Shown: positions 1 to 12,600 of the stretch, piece after piece
How positions within the stretch are numbered: position 1 is the stretch's first letter
Layout of the letters: every line of letters starts with the position of its first letter
Assembly (NCBI RefSeq): GCF_040581485.1
Contig: NC_090134.1
Span: 10,942,501-11,006,500, forward strand
Length of the DNA stretch: 64,000 nt
Origin: Linepithema humile
Lineage: Eukaryota; Arthropoda; Insecta; Hymenoptera; Formicidae
Direction of reading: 5' to 3'
The notes under the pieces: model-generated
The model's database searches: none
What the model was told of the DNA's origin: nothing
Seen by the model: the letters and a program-made list of their open reading frames with translations, nothing else
Program-made: the position numbers and the translations under genes

Positions 1-737
1 ATAATTGTTTATTTGTATTTTATTCATAAGAAAACTACAGAATATATTATAATTTTAACAAAAGTTTTAATTAAATCGTCAAATTTAGTTAAATAAATAA
101 AATTAGAAAAAGCATTACTAGTAATAACTAGTAACTTGTAGTAACTTTTACGGAAATTTCATAGAATTACGGCTCCATGGGACACAAGGAGATAAAAACA
201 CACGTAACGTTACGGACGAAATACCTAGTAACTTTTGCGGACTTCCGGTGCAGATTACGGATTACGGGCTGTATGGCCGGCGTCACATAGAACCCGTAAT
301 CCGTAATCCGCACCGGAAGTCCGCAAAAGTTACTAGGGATTGCGTCCGTAACGTTACGTGTGTTTTTTCTCCTTGTGTCCCATGGAGCCGTAAATACACA
401 CGTAACGGTATTACTATTTTTTATTTAACAGATTATAATTGTTTATTTGTATTTTATTCATAAGAAAACTACAGAATATATTATAATTTTAACAAAAATT
501 TTAATTAAATCGTCAAATTTAGTTAAATAAATAAAATTAAAAAAAGCATTACTAGTAATAACTAGTAACTTTTAGTAACTTTTACGGAAATTTCATGGAA
601 TTACGGCTCCATGGGACACAAGGAGATAAAACACACGTAACGTTACGGACGCAATCCCTAGTAACTTTTGCGGACTTTCGGTGCGGATTACGGATTACGG
701 GTTCTATGTGACGCCGGCCTATGTGACGGCACCCTTA
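1..737. mobile_element. Oldest PIF/Harbinger-like MITE copy, interrupted (unit A)
   Basis: The right part of a roughly 445-bp inverted-repeat element whose left end lies outside the window. Bases 1-274 match the right halves of the two intact copies downstream. The terminal repeat is then split at 274/275 by copy B and resumes at 720-734. Its end (GTGACGGCACCC) differs from the GTGACGCCGGCC of the younger copies. The TTA at 735-737 looks like its target duplication. Confidence 0.7.
275..719. mobile_element. PIF/Harbinger-like MITE, copy B, inserted in unit A
   Basis: A 445-bp element with long terminal inverted repeats starting GGCCGGCGTCACATAG and extending about 130 bp through the shared CGTAACGTTACG and CCATGGAGCCGTAA blocks. 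It is flanked on both sides by TAT (272-274 and 720-722), a 3-bp target duplication that fits the Harbinger superfamily size. No transposase is inside, so it is non-autonomous. ORFs read across it are not genes. Confidence 0.75.
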
Positions 738-1182
738 GGCCGGCGTCACATAGAACCCGTAATCCGTAATCCGCACCGGAAGTCCGCAAAAGTTACTAGG
801 GATTGCGTCCGTAACGTTACGTGTGTTTTTTCTCCTTGTGTCCCATGGAGCCGTAAATACACACGTAACGGTATTACTATTTTTTATTTAACAGATTATA
901 ATTGTTTATTTGTATTTTATTCATAAGAAAACTACAGAATATATTATAATTTTAACAAAAATTTTAATTAAATCGTCAAATTTAGTTAAATAAATAAAAT
1001 TAAAAAAAGCATTACTAGTAATAACTAGTAACTTTTAGTAACTTTTACGGAAATTTCATGGAATTATGGCTCCATGGGACACAAGGAGATAAAACACACG
1101 TAACGTTACGGACGCAATCCCTAGTAACTTTTGCGGACTTTCGGTGCGGATTACGGATTACGGGTTCTATGTGACGCCGGCC
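738..1182. mobile_element. PIF/Harbinger-like MITE, copy C
   Basis: A second intact 445-bp copy, almost identical to copy B, with the same GGCCGGCGTCACATAG ends. It is flanked by TTA at 735-737 and 1183-1185, a typical 3-bp Harbinger target duplication. It landed exactly at the outer edge of unit A. Confidence 0.78.
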
Positions 1183-2460
1183 TTAGTCGGAGTAGAACTG
1201 TTCGGAAAATACTGACTCTCTCTCTCTCTACTACTGGTGGTACTGCTGCTGGTGGGTGTTTTCCTTTTATACCTGGATTTTTTGGTTTTGGAAGGGAAGT
1301 ATTCCTTCTGAGAGGAACAATTAAGATTTTGGATCCTTGAGGAAATCTTAGGGTGGAGGAAAGTAATAAAGGTAGATTTCCAATAGGAAATCGAACTTAA
1401 GGATTAATGTCGGGATAGGCGGGAATTAGGCAAGGTACCTGGTGGTGGTATTTAGTGTAGACGCTATAAAATTTTATTGGTGCGAACGTGATCGTCGCCG
1501 GAAACTCAAAGGACAATTTATCTTATCGGAAATCTCGATACGTGAAGGAATGTATGATGAACCCGAAATAATCTTAGCGAGTTTTATGGTTTTATTTTTA
1601 TTTGTCCGGAGAGTTTGTCCGTTAGATTTTGTTAATGGGAAATTTTCCGTTTTTGAGGAATTTATTAAGGTAACATTTGTAAAGGCTAAATTTCCATTAA
1701 GATATATATTTTTTTTCTCGATAAGGTATGTAATAGACAAATTTCCATTAAGATATATATATATTTTTCCTCGATAAGATATGTAACGGACAAATTTTCA
1801 TTGGAGATCTCTTTGAGTTTTACTGATCGTGAGAAAGTTGCGCAAAGAAGAACCGTGTAGAATGTAAGACGTAACAGCTGTATAAACAATTATTTACCGA
1901 TTCTGCAAAAAACTATTTAGATCACTTTGCTATTAGGAAAAGTTGTTATGCTAGGCCAGTACAACAACTTTTCCCAACGAGAATAATTGATAAAATCAGT
2001 TTTTTAATCGTACTGGATCCAATTTGCTTGTGCATAAAAAAACTTTTCTCCGTTTTCAAAGAGAACCATAGGTCGTAGTCGATTTTTGTTTACGGCACAA
2101 ACCGGCACAAACATAGCACAATTCGGCACAATTAAGAAAAATATAAAATTCGAAAAGTGCTGGGCTAACTTTACACACGTCTGTTAGTTGGTTAGTTGGT
2201 TTACTAAGTATTTTGTAATCCTTTATTTATTCTAAAATTATTCTTCTCGAATTCATAAAGAATATATATCTGTTGGAGAATACTATGTGAACATAGAATA
2301 CTATGTGAATATTCCAAGAAATTTTCAGGAATTCCAATTATGGTGCATGTAACTTCTTGAATCATTCTTATAGTATTCTTCTATGAATTCCTAAAGAATT
2401 ACAATTCAAGAAAGAAGAAAACTTGAAGGAACTTTGCGAATTCACTGTGCTATCTGAGAT
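1183..2460. other. Intergenic DNA, no gene seen
   Basis: No ORF here resembles a known protein. A short tandem repeat of about 52 bp starts at 1687 and 1739, with a third partial copy from about 1791, each beginning AAATTTCCATTAAGATAT or close to it. A small direct repeat (AATACTATGTGAA) lies near 2280-2310. Confidence 0.6.
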
Positions 2461-2707
2461 AGGAGCATGGAACAAATTGCATACTCATTTTTCTGGCTAG
2501 TGGGTAAAAATAGATTAGTTTTGTGTCTGCCACAGGAGTGCCCATCAGTGTTAAGTGGTTACTGAAAATGGTGCTTTCGGTGAAATAGCGAATTTTCATT
2601 ATTAAATCATATGCAAAGCACAATTCATGAAAAATTTATATGCTTCAAACTAATCTGTTCTCACCCACTAGCCAGAAAAATGAGTGTGCAATCTGTTCCA
2701 AATTCCT
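2461..2707. mobile_element. Hairpin MITE, about 247 bp
   Basis: The first and last 65 bp or so form an imperfect inverted repeat. The left arm contains TTTTTCTGGCTAGTGGGT and the right arm its complement ACCCACTAGCCAGAAAAA. There is no coding capacity. The family was not identified. Confidence 0.7.
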
Positions 2708-3027
2708 ACAGCATTCAGATAATAAACATTATGAAAACATAAGATCTGATATCAATTTTGCCAACAATTCCGCCGGATCGCTTTTAAAGTAGTCATCCTG
2801 TATATTCACCAAGATCATTGCGAGAACATGAAAAATGAGGTCGCTTAAATTTAACAGATAGATTTGTCTATTAGCATTTTAATGTGTGCATATATAAACT
2901 ACACATAGAATTTTAATAGTTTACTTTGAAAGACCTAGTTTGCCAATCATTAATAAGCGAGATAGCATCGGTTTTTTCCCTTGCAGAAAGTAGCAGTGTA
3001 TCACGCTACACATTCAACTACTTCTAT

Positions 3028-3127
3028 CCCAGACAACACACATGCTTTAAAAACATCTAAAAGACATCTGAAAAAATGCCGTCTTTTGAACATCTGTCGG
3101 ATGTCTTTAAGACATGCGTGTTGTATG
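3028..3127. mobile_element. Short hairpin MITE with CCCAGACA-type end
   Basis: A 100-bp imperfect hairpin. The left end reads CCCAGACAACACACATG, the right end CATGCGTGTTGTATGG, with inverted ACATCT/AGATGT-type blocks between. The ends resemble the better preserved element at 54189-54308. Confidence 0.55.
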
Positions 3128-3175
3128 GAATCTTTATGATCCTTTCTTTCTCTAAGGTCTACATATACATATACA

Positions 3176-3799
3176 TACAGGGTTTGCCAAAAGTGTAGAA
3201 ATCCTAAAATATCTTGAAAACGATCCACTATAGCGAAAAATATGTAAGAGGCAAAGTTGTAGAGTTAAATAAAATGTACCTAATGGTGATAAGAATTTGA
3301 CTTTGGGTGGAGTACGCAAGATTACATGAAGGTCAAGTTGAATTTTTTAATTGGAATTTCCCATTTTTATTGCACATTCTTGTAGCTTATTTCAAGAGCT
3401 TTTCAAAATACTATAATAAAGTTATTTTTTATTAAGAACTTTTCGTGTTATGAGACTTAAAGAAGCGCGTTGAGCGCGTTGCCTCATTCTCTTTCTTTTA
3501 CTCTACCGTAACTTTCAAGCCTCATAACTCGAAAAATTCTTAATAAAAAATAACTTCATTATAGTGTTTTGAAAAGCTCTTGAAATAAGCTACAAGAATA
3601 TGCAATAAAAATAGGGGGTTCCATTTCTAAAATTCAACTTGACCTTCATGTGGCCTTGCGTACTCCATCCAAAGTCAAATTCTTATCACCATTAGGTACA
3701 TTTTATTTAGCCCTACAACTTTGCTTCTTACATATTTTTCGCTATAGTTGATCGTTTTCGAAATATTTTAGGGTTTTCATACTTTTGGTAAACCCTGTA
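3176..3799. mobile_element. Foldback element with TACAGGGTTTGCC ends
   Basis: A 624-bp palindromic element: the left arm (3176-3460) is repeated in reverse complement at 3520-3799 with scattered mismatches. The ends are TACAGGGTTTGCC and GGTAAACCCTGTA, set in TA-rich sequence as expected of Tc1/mariner-like target sites. Non-autonomous. The arm segment TCAAGAGCTTTTCAAAA is shared with the elements at 13836, 17610, 52660 and 53080. Confidence 0.8.
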
Positions 3800-4213
3800 T
3801 ACATACATACACAGACATCTTTCATGATGTTATACATAAGCCAAATATTTTCATTGACACTAATGATCTGCGCTACGTCATTTCGTATCCAGGTGCTTAT
3901 CTATACCATATATCATATAGATGGAGAAATTAACTGACATTTCTGTTTACACGATGTATCACCATGACCTATTGAGAGAGACCTTACATTTCACACGCTT
4001 CGATACTAATTGTAAGTTACAATTGACGTGCACATCTTTTATATACAGAAACTTTCCCTTTCAAATTATTACGTGTCAAGTTTTATCAATGACTGAATTT
4101 TTTTATTCACGACGCTCACACACACATGCGATATAGAAAGAGATAAAAGATTAAAATTTATAACTATAAAAAGAATTTTTAATTAGGCTCAGTTTTTCAA
4201 TTAAAACTTTAAA

Positions 4214-4805
4214 ATGATGATACACGCTTATTTATTGAGCCTTAGCTTGTTCTAGGTGCTATTTATTAATATATTTTACATGTGTTTGTCGTATATCTTA
4301 CATCTAATTGTCGAACGTTTCGGCACCTTTTTTTGGGCCTTCTTCAGCGAATCTAATTTATGTTGCGTCTCTTAGTCAAAATTTAAACTGGTTGTTTTTT
4401 GGTGTAGGTCCCTTTGTCCATTTTTACGAACTTTTTGTCCACCCCTTGCTTTTTTCTCGTGTGTCAGACATGGCAACTGTTGATTTTTATTTATTGGTTT
4501 TATGTTCTTAGTTTGACTTAATTCTTCTGACTGGCTGGATTGATTTTTATTGTGACTTGTTACTTTTTGTGTTGTTCGTTTCATACTGGACAAAAAATGG
4601 ACAAAAGAGACCTACACTAAAAAACAACCAGTTTAAATTTTGATTAAGAGACGCAACATGAATTAGATTCGCTGAAGAAGGCCCAAAAAAAGGTGCCGAA
4701 ACGTTCGACAATTAGATGTAAGATATACGACAAACACATGTAAAATATATTAATAAATAGCACCTAAAACAAGCTAAGGCTCAATAAATAAGCGTGTATC
4801 ATCAT
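4214..4805. mobile_element. Inverted pair of Penelope-like element ends
   Basis: A 592-bp inverted repeat with arms of about 170 bp. Each arm contains the core CTGAAGA, a short GGCC-type stem, then GAAACGTTCG (4672-4704 on +, and its mirror at 4316-4347 on -). The motif recurs next to the Penelope-like ORF remnant at 50-52 kb, which is the basis for the family call. Confidence 0.55.
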
Positions 4806-6208
4806 TTTTAATTAAAATTTATGTTTCTTCTTAAAATTTAATTTCTTTTTGAAACTGATTTCTATTTCAATTTTATATCTTATTTGCCGGGAAAAGATTA
4901 CTATACTTGATTACAACTAATCTATAATTCAAGATATCAGCATTATTTCGTCGCTATCCTCTTATCTCTCTCTTTGTGATAGATATAAATGGGCGTAATT
5001 TGTTTCATTGTGACTCGTTAATCTCAAAACATTTAGCATCTAATCGCGATTATCATAATGTCGGGGAGCCGAATGCGACTCTCGTCGCAAATCGGCTCGT
5101 ACTCTCTAATTCTTCACGATTGTGTCGATTAGTTTTTTTCCATAGATAAGCAATAGTCGTTCACGAGGAATCATCATCGTGACAGACACAAGGCAGTCAA
5201 CGATGACAACCGAAATGTCAGTCTGTCACAATGTCAAATTTTTGAATACGTTCCCGCATCGGTGTTAATTGCTTGAAAGTCGCGTTAATATTTGCAGTAT
5301 TCGTCGCAGATTGATATCATGAAGTGTGAAGCACCGGAAGAGCCATGCGCCAGGCACATTTTCCATTTATCTTATGGCGACATTGCCATTAGTGCGGTTA
5401 AGTGGAAGAGCTTAGTTTGCGGACCGACAGTAGTATGTACGATCGCTTCGACGGTGAACGTTGTCACTTCAGAATAGTTTTACGATAGTTTTCTCCGACT
5501 AGCAATTATTCGGCAATTCGGGCCATTTCTATCTGACGAATCGAATGTCGCTTAGATCGAATCTAACATCGAAACGCTGTAATTTAGAATCGGTCACTCG
5601 CAATGGCTGCTAGCAAAAAACGACACGAGTGTTATCGGTATAAGAACTACTTTCCAATCAAATGTTCAGTTGATTCACATTGTCGTGCGTATATGAGGCA
5701 GAAATATGAGACACTTGTTATATTTAACTGGAAGTTTAATTAAACGAACTACGTTCATTATGTTTTTTAAAATTCATACGCGTTCTAATTCCGTAAACAC
5801 AAGTTGTACGGATCATTACGCATTGGAAATTTTTATACTTTTCTGGAAAGATCACGAGTTAAATTTCCATAACTTAAAAATTTCCATTTTATCTCGCATC
5901 TCCATCTTTCTTTTTATTGCTTCGTGCAACATTAAAGTACAATAGATATCTTTCAGACTATGTATTACTACAGAAATCCTTGTCATATCGACGTGATTTT
6001 TGTGAATCGACTTTGTAATCTTTGCGTTTCTCCTACGCACATCTCAAGAATCTTATTAAGAGGGAAATAAGAACACGCTGGGTAACTAAGAAGCATTTAA
6101 GTAAGAATATCAACAGACATAGTGCCGTGAGTTTTGCAAATTTTGCGGCATTTTCGCGCAAAGAGAAGTGTTCACTTTTTCTTTAGTTGCCAAGTTCTCG
6201 ATGGCACA
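4806..6208 (+). promoter_or_regulatory. Intergenic region upstream of the gustatory receptor
   Basis: Non-coding sequence that should contain the Gr promoter. It includes a moderately GC-richer patch at about 5040-5660. A plausible splice acceptor (CTTTTTCTTTAG, ending at 6186) precedes the chosen start codon, so an upstream 5' exon is possible. No TATA box or initiator could be placed with confidence. The 61-codon ORF at 5292-5477 has no recognisable similarity. Confidence 0.35.
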
Positions 6209-6221
6209 ATGGTGTCTTTGA
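6201..6221 (+). promoter_or_regulatory. Short upstream ORF overlapping the Gr start
   Basis: An ATG at 6201 opens a six-codon out-of-frame ORF that ends at TGA 6219-6221 and overlaps the predicted Gr ATG at 6209. If the transcript includes this ATG, it could dampen translation of the receptor. It may be bypassed, or the true leader may begin at the nearby acceptor at 6186. Confidence 0.3.
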
Positions 6222-6642
6222 GCGATATACAACCGTTATTGCATACTGCTAGATTGTTCGGATGTGGATATTACATCGTCAGCGAGGACGATATTGTAAC
6301 GATGAAACACGGTGCATTTTACTCGGTTTTATCCGCGTTTCTGTACGCGAGTCTCTGCGTGGCAAATTTTTATATGCTCCGAATGGATGATATACTGAGC
6401 CCGAGACTACTGATACTTACCGTAGTGAGAACGGGCCTGTCATATGCTTGCGTCTTCAGCGATATCGCCATGACGTTGCGGTACAATTGGAAGATACGAG
6501 CCGCGCTCTCGCACTTACGTATTTTTGACCGAGCGACTAAATATAAGGAGCTGAAAAACTCTCACAGAATGCGTTACTTCTGTTGGGCTTTATCCTTCGT
6601 TATTTTATTGTTTTGGTCAATAGTCGGGTACATAACATTTTG
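6209..6642 (+). CDS. Gr exon 1
   Basis: Encodes residues 1-144 plus two bases. It starts MVSLSDIQPLLHTARLFG and spans the first membrane segments (about residues 30-50, 65-85, 120-143). Donor TG|GTGAGT, phase 2. Confidence 0.8.
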
Positions 6643-9600
6643 GTGAGTATTTATTATTTTTATATAAGTTGGTAATATAGATATCGCGAAAGAAAAAAGA
6701 CGATAATTATAACGGTACGTTATTTTGCAATTGCAGATTTTACAATTTTAATTAGGATATTCTCTTTTAAGAAACAACATGCATGATAACCATCAGAATA
6801 TGAGGCACTATTATACTTAAAACATATTCTCAAAGTTTTTCTAAAGTCAATAATTTCACTCTTAGCTTGAAATAGTACAGCTTGTTTTTATTTATCGAGA
6901 CGTCACATTTGCATGTAACTGCATGAGTTGCGAAACTTTGAATCGAGACTATGAAGAATATTAAAAATGTAACAAGATCGTCTTTCATGATTTCTCGTCA
7001 AAAGAAAAATTTCCATTTTAAATATCTCTTGTGTGTCAACGATCATAAGATAAACGAATTTTATCACATAAATTTGCATTGTAGAATTTATTTCATTACA
7101 AGCGCATTACATACAAAATAATCTAGCGTCTATGATGCATATATGTATATAATGTGCAGTGGAAAAGAAATAAACTCCAATTATTGATTTCGATATTGAA
7201 TATTAAACAGGATTGTATAAAATCGATCTATCAATATATTCGTGTTCACTGACATAATTAATTTACAAAAGATTGATAGCAAGTAAGAAAATAAGTAAAT
7301 TGAAATATATAAAAGAAAGTCGAATTAAGTTGGAATCATATCGACATTTTGATATCATATTAATTTACGATAATCAGATAATTTTGTATTTTAATCATTT
7401 CTCTAACCGCTCAATGTCATTCACTATTTTGTCTTATCCAGCGTCGAGCCCAAAGATTCTGTGTTCAATGGTGTAACTTATGCCATTGTTAATGCGACGC
7501 TGTCGATGCAACTGATGACATTCGTCGGCTTGTCATCCCTTCTATATGGGAGATTTCGCAGTCTTTGTGAAATATTACTGATGCCTGAAGGTAGGTTAAT
7601 TGTAGAGAATAATGCGTCTCTCGTGTTTTACAGTAATTTGACGCCAATAATTTATCTCGTCAAACTGTAACGCTAGTGCACTCTCAACAAGTTATAAATC
7701 ACGCATTCTACAAAAATATAAGAGAAAAAAATTCATTTAAAATTAAATTTAAAAAAATTTTTGATTTTACTATCTTTTCTGAAAAATTTGACACAACATG
7801 TCCTAACAATAATCTTGCAGTCTTCAATTATTTTACTTTTACTAGCTTTTCTTTGTTTTGTTCGTTTTGCGAGCATTTATTGTCCACCTGTTATCATCGA
7901 CGTTTAATGTCTGCGTACTAACAGCCGTACTTTCTCACGCGGTTTATTTGATAAAGACAGAATAGCCTCGAGGGTTGAAGTCCCGGCAAATTAATGTATT
8001 GATTTGTCAGTCGTTTTAAGAGCAAATAAATAAATTTCTCGGTAAAATAACGAAAGTAAATTTAATTCGATGTTAAAAAAATATTAGGAAAATGTCATAT
8101 TTATTTAGAATAGTATTATTTAGTAGAAATAATTTTACTAAATTATTTCTACTATAAATAATATCATTCTAAATAAATATGACATTTTCCTAATATTTTT
8201 TTAATTTTACTATCTTTTCTGAAAAATTTGACACAACATGTGCTAACAATAATCTTGCAGTCTTCAATTATTTCAAGCAACCAATATATGTAAGTAAAGT
8301 ATAAATACGAAGTAAAAATACTTATTAAGAAAGGAAACATATACATCAATGATTCAAAAAACTACAAGTTATGTATATGAAAAATATTACTATCATCTAG
8401 AAAATTTAATTTACTAAACTTTAAAAAATAAAATAAAATATTATTTTTATACAATTGTTTAAAAAATGTTATGTTAAAAGTAAATTACTTACAAAATAGT
8501 GTAAAAAAATTACGTAATATGTAATACTTTAGAAAACATGATTAAAAAGAATTATTTATTCATAAACCCAGTGATCGCATTTGAAAAAGGAATAATGGCT
8601 ATTAAATTAGAAGTAAATTACAGTCAAATAACATATACAAAAAAAAAAAAATATAAAGCTGCGAGATATTTCTTGTTATAATTTTTTTATGCTGAATATA
8701 ACGCCAGTTTTAAAAATGCTCCATCACAATTTTGAGAAATTTAAGGTCAAAGTTATGAAAAGGATTAATTTGACGTATTTTATCATTATAATTATGATAT
8801 ACGACGTGTAGAAAAGTTTCTTTTTTTTTTAAATAAATTCTTTGAATATACAAGTTTACAAAATGTAAATAAGTAATCACACGCAAAATACTACGCATAC
8901 ATATACGCGCGCACGCTTATACACACACAACACATACACAACTTTAAATTGGAGAGTGGTTTGTAGTCACTACTAAATACCACAAAATTGACAAGTTGTG
9001 AGATTCACTTTTTCCATTTAAAACTTCTTTATTTTCATGTACTGAAAGAAATCAAAGTATTCACATTTGTAAGCACATATCATAACCAATATATATATTT
9101 TGGTCTATTTCAAATTTGTCAATTTTGACATCAAATTCATATTCAGCAACTTCAAAAATTCTTAAATACGAATTTTCACAAAAATTACAATCGTTTATCA
9201 TTTTAACATCTATTATGTTGAATTTGTTATTTTGAGTTTGTCAATTTTGACTTATTTGCAGTTCTTAGTGCTATTTATAATCTACCTGTTGTGCAACAAA
9301 CACAATATTTAATCGTCAAAATTTTGTTAACCATAATGTACATAAAAAATTTCTTTTGAGAGAATTAAAAGTCCTAGTAATGTACTTTATTAAAAAAAAA
9401 ACTTTTCTAACATATCGCATACCATAGTTATAATATGCTAAAGTACATTAAAATAATCCTTTTTTATAACTTTGACTTTGAATTTCTCGGAATTGTGACG
9501 TGATGAAGCATTTTCAAAACCGGCATTGTATTTAGCACATCAAAAAAACTATAAAACAAGATACTTCACATTCTTGTGTTTAAAAAAAGTTATTTTTTGT

Positions 9601-12600
9601 AGAATTATGTAATTTTCAACACTTAAGGATAATCACATTGCTCATGCGATATTGCGTGTTCAAACAGATGGCAAAATCATGGTGGTGAATCGATCGAGCA
9701 GACAGTTTCGCCTGCAAGAGGTGTGGTGGTTGCACTCGTGTCTCGCCAACGCGACCGAGATGATAAACTCTGTGTATGCGCTGCAGCTTCTGCTATGGAT
9801 TTCCAGTATGTCCTTCAACACCCTGACGCGCATCTACACGATCAATGAGAGCGAGGCGATACCTCTGCTAATGATGAGAGAGGTGTTGCTGGTGTCTGCT
9901 TGCGTGACAAACTTACTTATCATCACTATTATCTGCCATGCGACCGCGACTCAGGTAGATCGGTCCACGCGCTCGGAGTAAGAAATCTTCCACGCAACGT
10001 GCTTAACTGATATTACTTTTTCCTGCTTAACAGGCTAATCGCGTCGGCAAGATCACCTTCACGCCATCATCGGCTATCCTCACGAAGCGAAATTTTATGC
10101 AGGTAAAATAAAAAGTTTTAGCATTCTCTAATCATGCTAATTTATAGTCTATTTTAATTTCTTAGTCAATATCTTCACTAATTAGTATTAATACGCTGAG
10201 AAAAATGTTCTATTTGATTCAATAAACCGTCTATTCAATTTTGGACGAAACAGACAGATTCTGATTGAATCTACCAAAATTTCTATTAATGTAACAAGAT
10301 TCTGCAAGAGAATCCTAATTCCTATTAATGCAACAAAATCTTGTTGAATAGTTTGTAAAATCGAACAGATGGTTTGTTGAATCAAACAGAACATTTTCTC
10401 AGTGTATGGAACATTTTCTCAGTGTATGGATTTAATGCAAATTTTTATTAATTAAAATATGGTGCAGTAGCATTTCTTCAGTTAAAGGTTTAATTATAAA
10501 TTGTACAATTTAAAATAAATAATTACATTGAATCATTAACAATTATCATTTTTATTACAATTTTGATTATTCTGATTAATTAAAAAAAAAGCATCTAATC
10601 AACCATAAACTGATTTTTAAACGTAATTAATTGCACAACTTGTAGTAATATTATTGTACCATTTCTGATGTTGTCTTTATCTCATTATCTTGTAATGAAG
10701 TTATACTTCCGCTTAAAAGCTAATTGCATCGAGCAAACTTTTTTTCGATCATACGATTTTAATATCTATGAAAAATGACAGAAGGTTTTCTGTCATACTT
10801 TGATTAAAATTTTGTAAATTTTATAATTTTTATTATTTATATTAAATTAAATTTTTTATAAATAATTATTAAAATAAGAAAATCTAAAATAATAAAAATC
10901 AATAAAACAAAAATTGTATAATACTTTATCGGTTTCAATTCTTTCTAAAATTATATTAATTAATATATAAATAATTAAATGATTATAGGATTGCAGTGTG
11001 GAAGCTGTAACGTACTTTCAGTTACATCAAGTGCACTTCTTCGCCTTTTTCGGAATTATACGCATCGATCTTCCGTTGCTTCTTTCGGTAAGTCCCGAGA
11101 TAAATGTCGCAAATCGATTTTTCTGTTAAAATATCGAAAACATTTGCATATAGTACTGTATAAAGTTAATAATATAAAATATTATAATTATAGTAGAAAA
11201 TATTGCAACTCTCTAAAAATTATCTCTATTATTTATTCTTGAAAAGAGGAGTTTTGCAGCATTATTTTAAATGAATTGAGAATTAATTATTCAGTTAAGC
11301 GTCTTTGCTGCGATATATTGATGCTTTTCATTTATACTAAAATAATTATCTAATGTACAATCGTTATATACATATGGAATACTAGTGCACGGAAATTGCA
11401 GACGGTTTGAATTGGATTTTGCGATTGAACGTCAAATAATTTAGACTAAAAAAATTTGAAATTTGATTGAATATTAAAAAAGCCTTCATCTATACCGGTT
11501 TAATATTTTGATATTGTGCTCAAATATTATTTATAGTAATGTATGAAATTTTTGAAAAACAATTTATATATTTGAAAAATAATTATTACGTGCTTTGAAG
11601 CTTTCATTCATTTTTTGCATAAATAGTTATTTAAAAAATTACACAATTTTTAAAAAGAATTTTTCACATACATAAACTTTATAAAATATAACATTTTATT
11701 AATAAAAATTTAATTCTTATACAAATATTTATGAATCTTAAATTACATGTAAAAAATACTTAATGTTTACAAATTAAATATTAATAGTATGAATATTTTA
11801 CTGAATATTTTAAACATTTTTAAACAATCTATTTTGTATACATTATATAATATTACATAATAAATGCAGAGATAATTAATACCTGACAGGTAAAAAAAAA
11901 ATAAATAAATGATAAATCAGTTATTTTAAACTTGTTTTATCGAAACTCCTAAGTTTCTTTCTTCTCTCAGCAGTTCTGCTGGTTGCTCCTTTATTTGTAA
12001 AAATACAATTAATTATAATCACATAATAATCAAAATATGACAATAGTGCGGATTTTCTGGCATTATGAAAAGAGAGTGATTTGGAAAAGTACGATCGCAC
12101 GATCTGTTCATTATTCGCGATGCAGAAAGCGCCGGCGACGACGAAGGAAAATCGAAAATTGCGTAGCAAACTTTTCTCGCGTCAGCCGTCGCAGCTATTC
12201 TGTTGTATATACATCTGAACTACTTTTGTATGCTTTCTGTGTTTTCCGCATATGTAAGATAGTGTACATTTGAATATTGGCAAGTAAAGGACCTCGCATC
12301 AATCTTGTTGGGAGGAAACCACAACCAATATATTTATCTAATAAAATATTATATTCTTTCGGAACACTCTAATAAGAGATCCGAAAGATAAAAACGCTGA
12401 CAATTCAGTGCATTTCCGGCACGTACGAGTTACTGGAGAATCGTGCAACGTAGACACGGACAAAAGTCCGGTCAAAAAGACATTCAAAATTGCAAATGAT
12501 TGCAATTTTGGAGAACCCGGGGCTGTTGCTAAGATATCCCCTCTATCTAAATTCTAACAAGTATAAAAACGCCGTCGCGAGACCACGACAGCTGGTCGTA

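Larger units (their letters stand above)
7591..9667. other. Gr intron 2, repeat-rich
   Basis: A 2.1-kb intron holding a 70-bp direct repeat, a perfect small hairpin and a foldback element (listed separately). No alternative exon was recognised. Confidence 0.6.

Noticed and set aside
1442..1777. 111-codon ORF
   Set aside because: Its C-terminal half is the 52-bp tandem repeat, composition is Phe/Ile/Lys-biased, and no family motif is visible.
10034..11087. Apparent frameshift between Gr exons 4 and 5
   Set aside because: Using the AG at 10995-10996 as acceptor breaks the frame, but the AG at 10987-10988 restores phase 0 and gives DCSVEAVTYFQ, so the gene is not a pseudogene on this ground.
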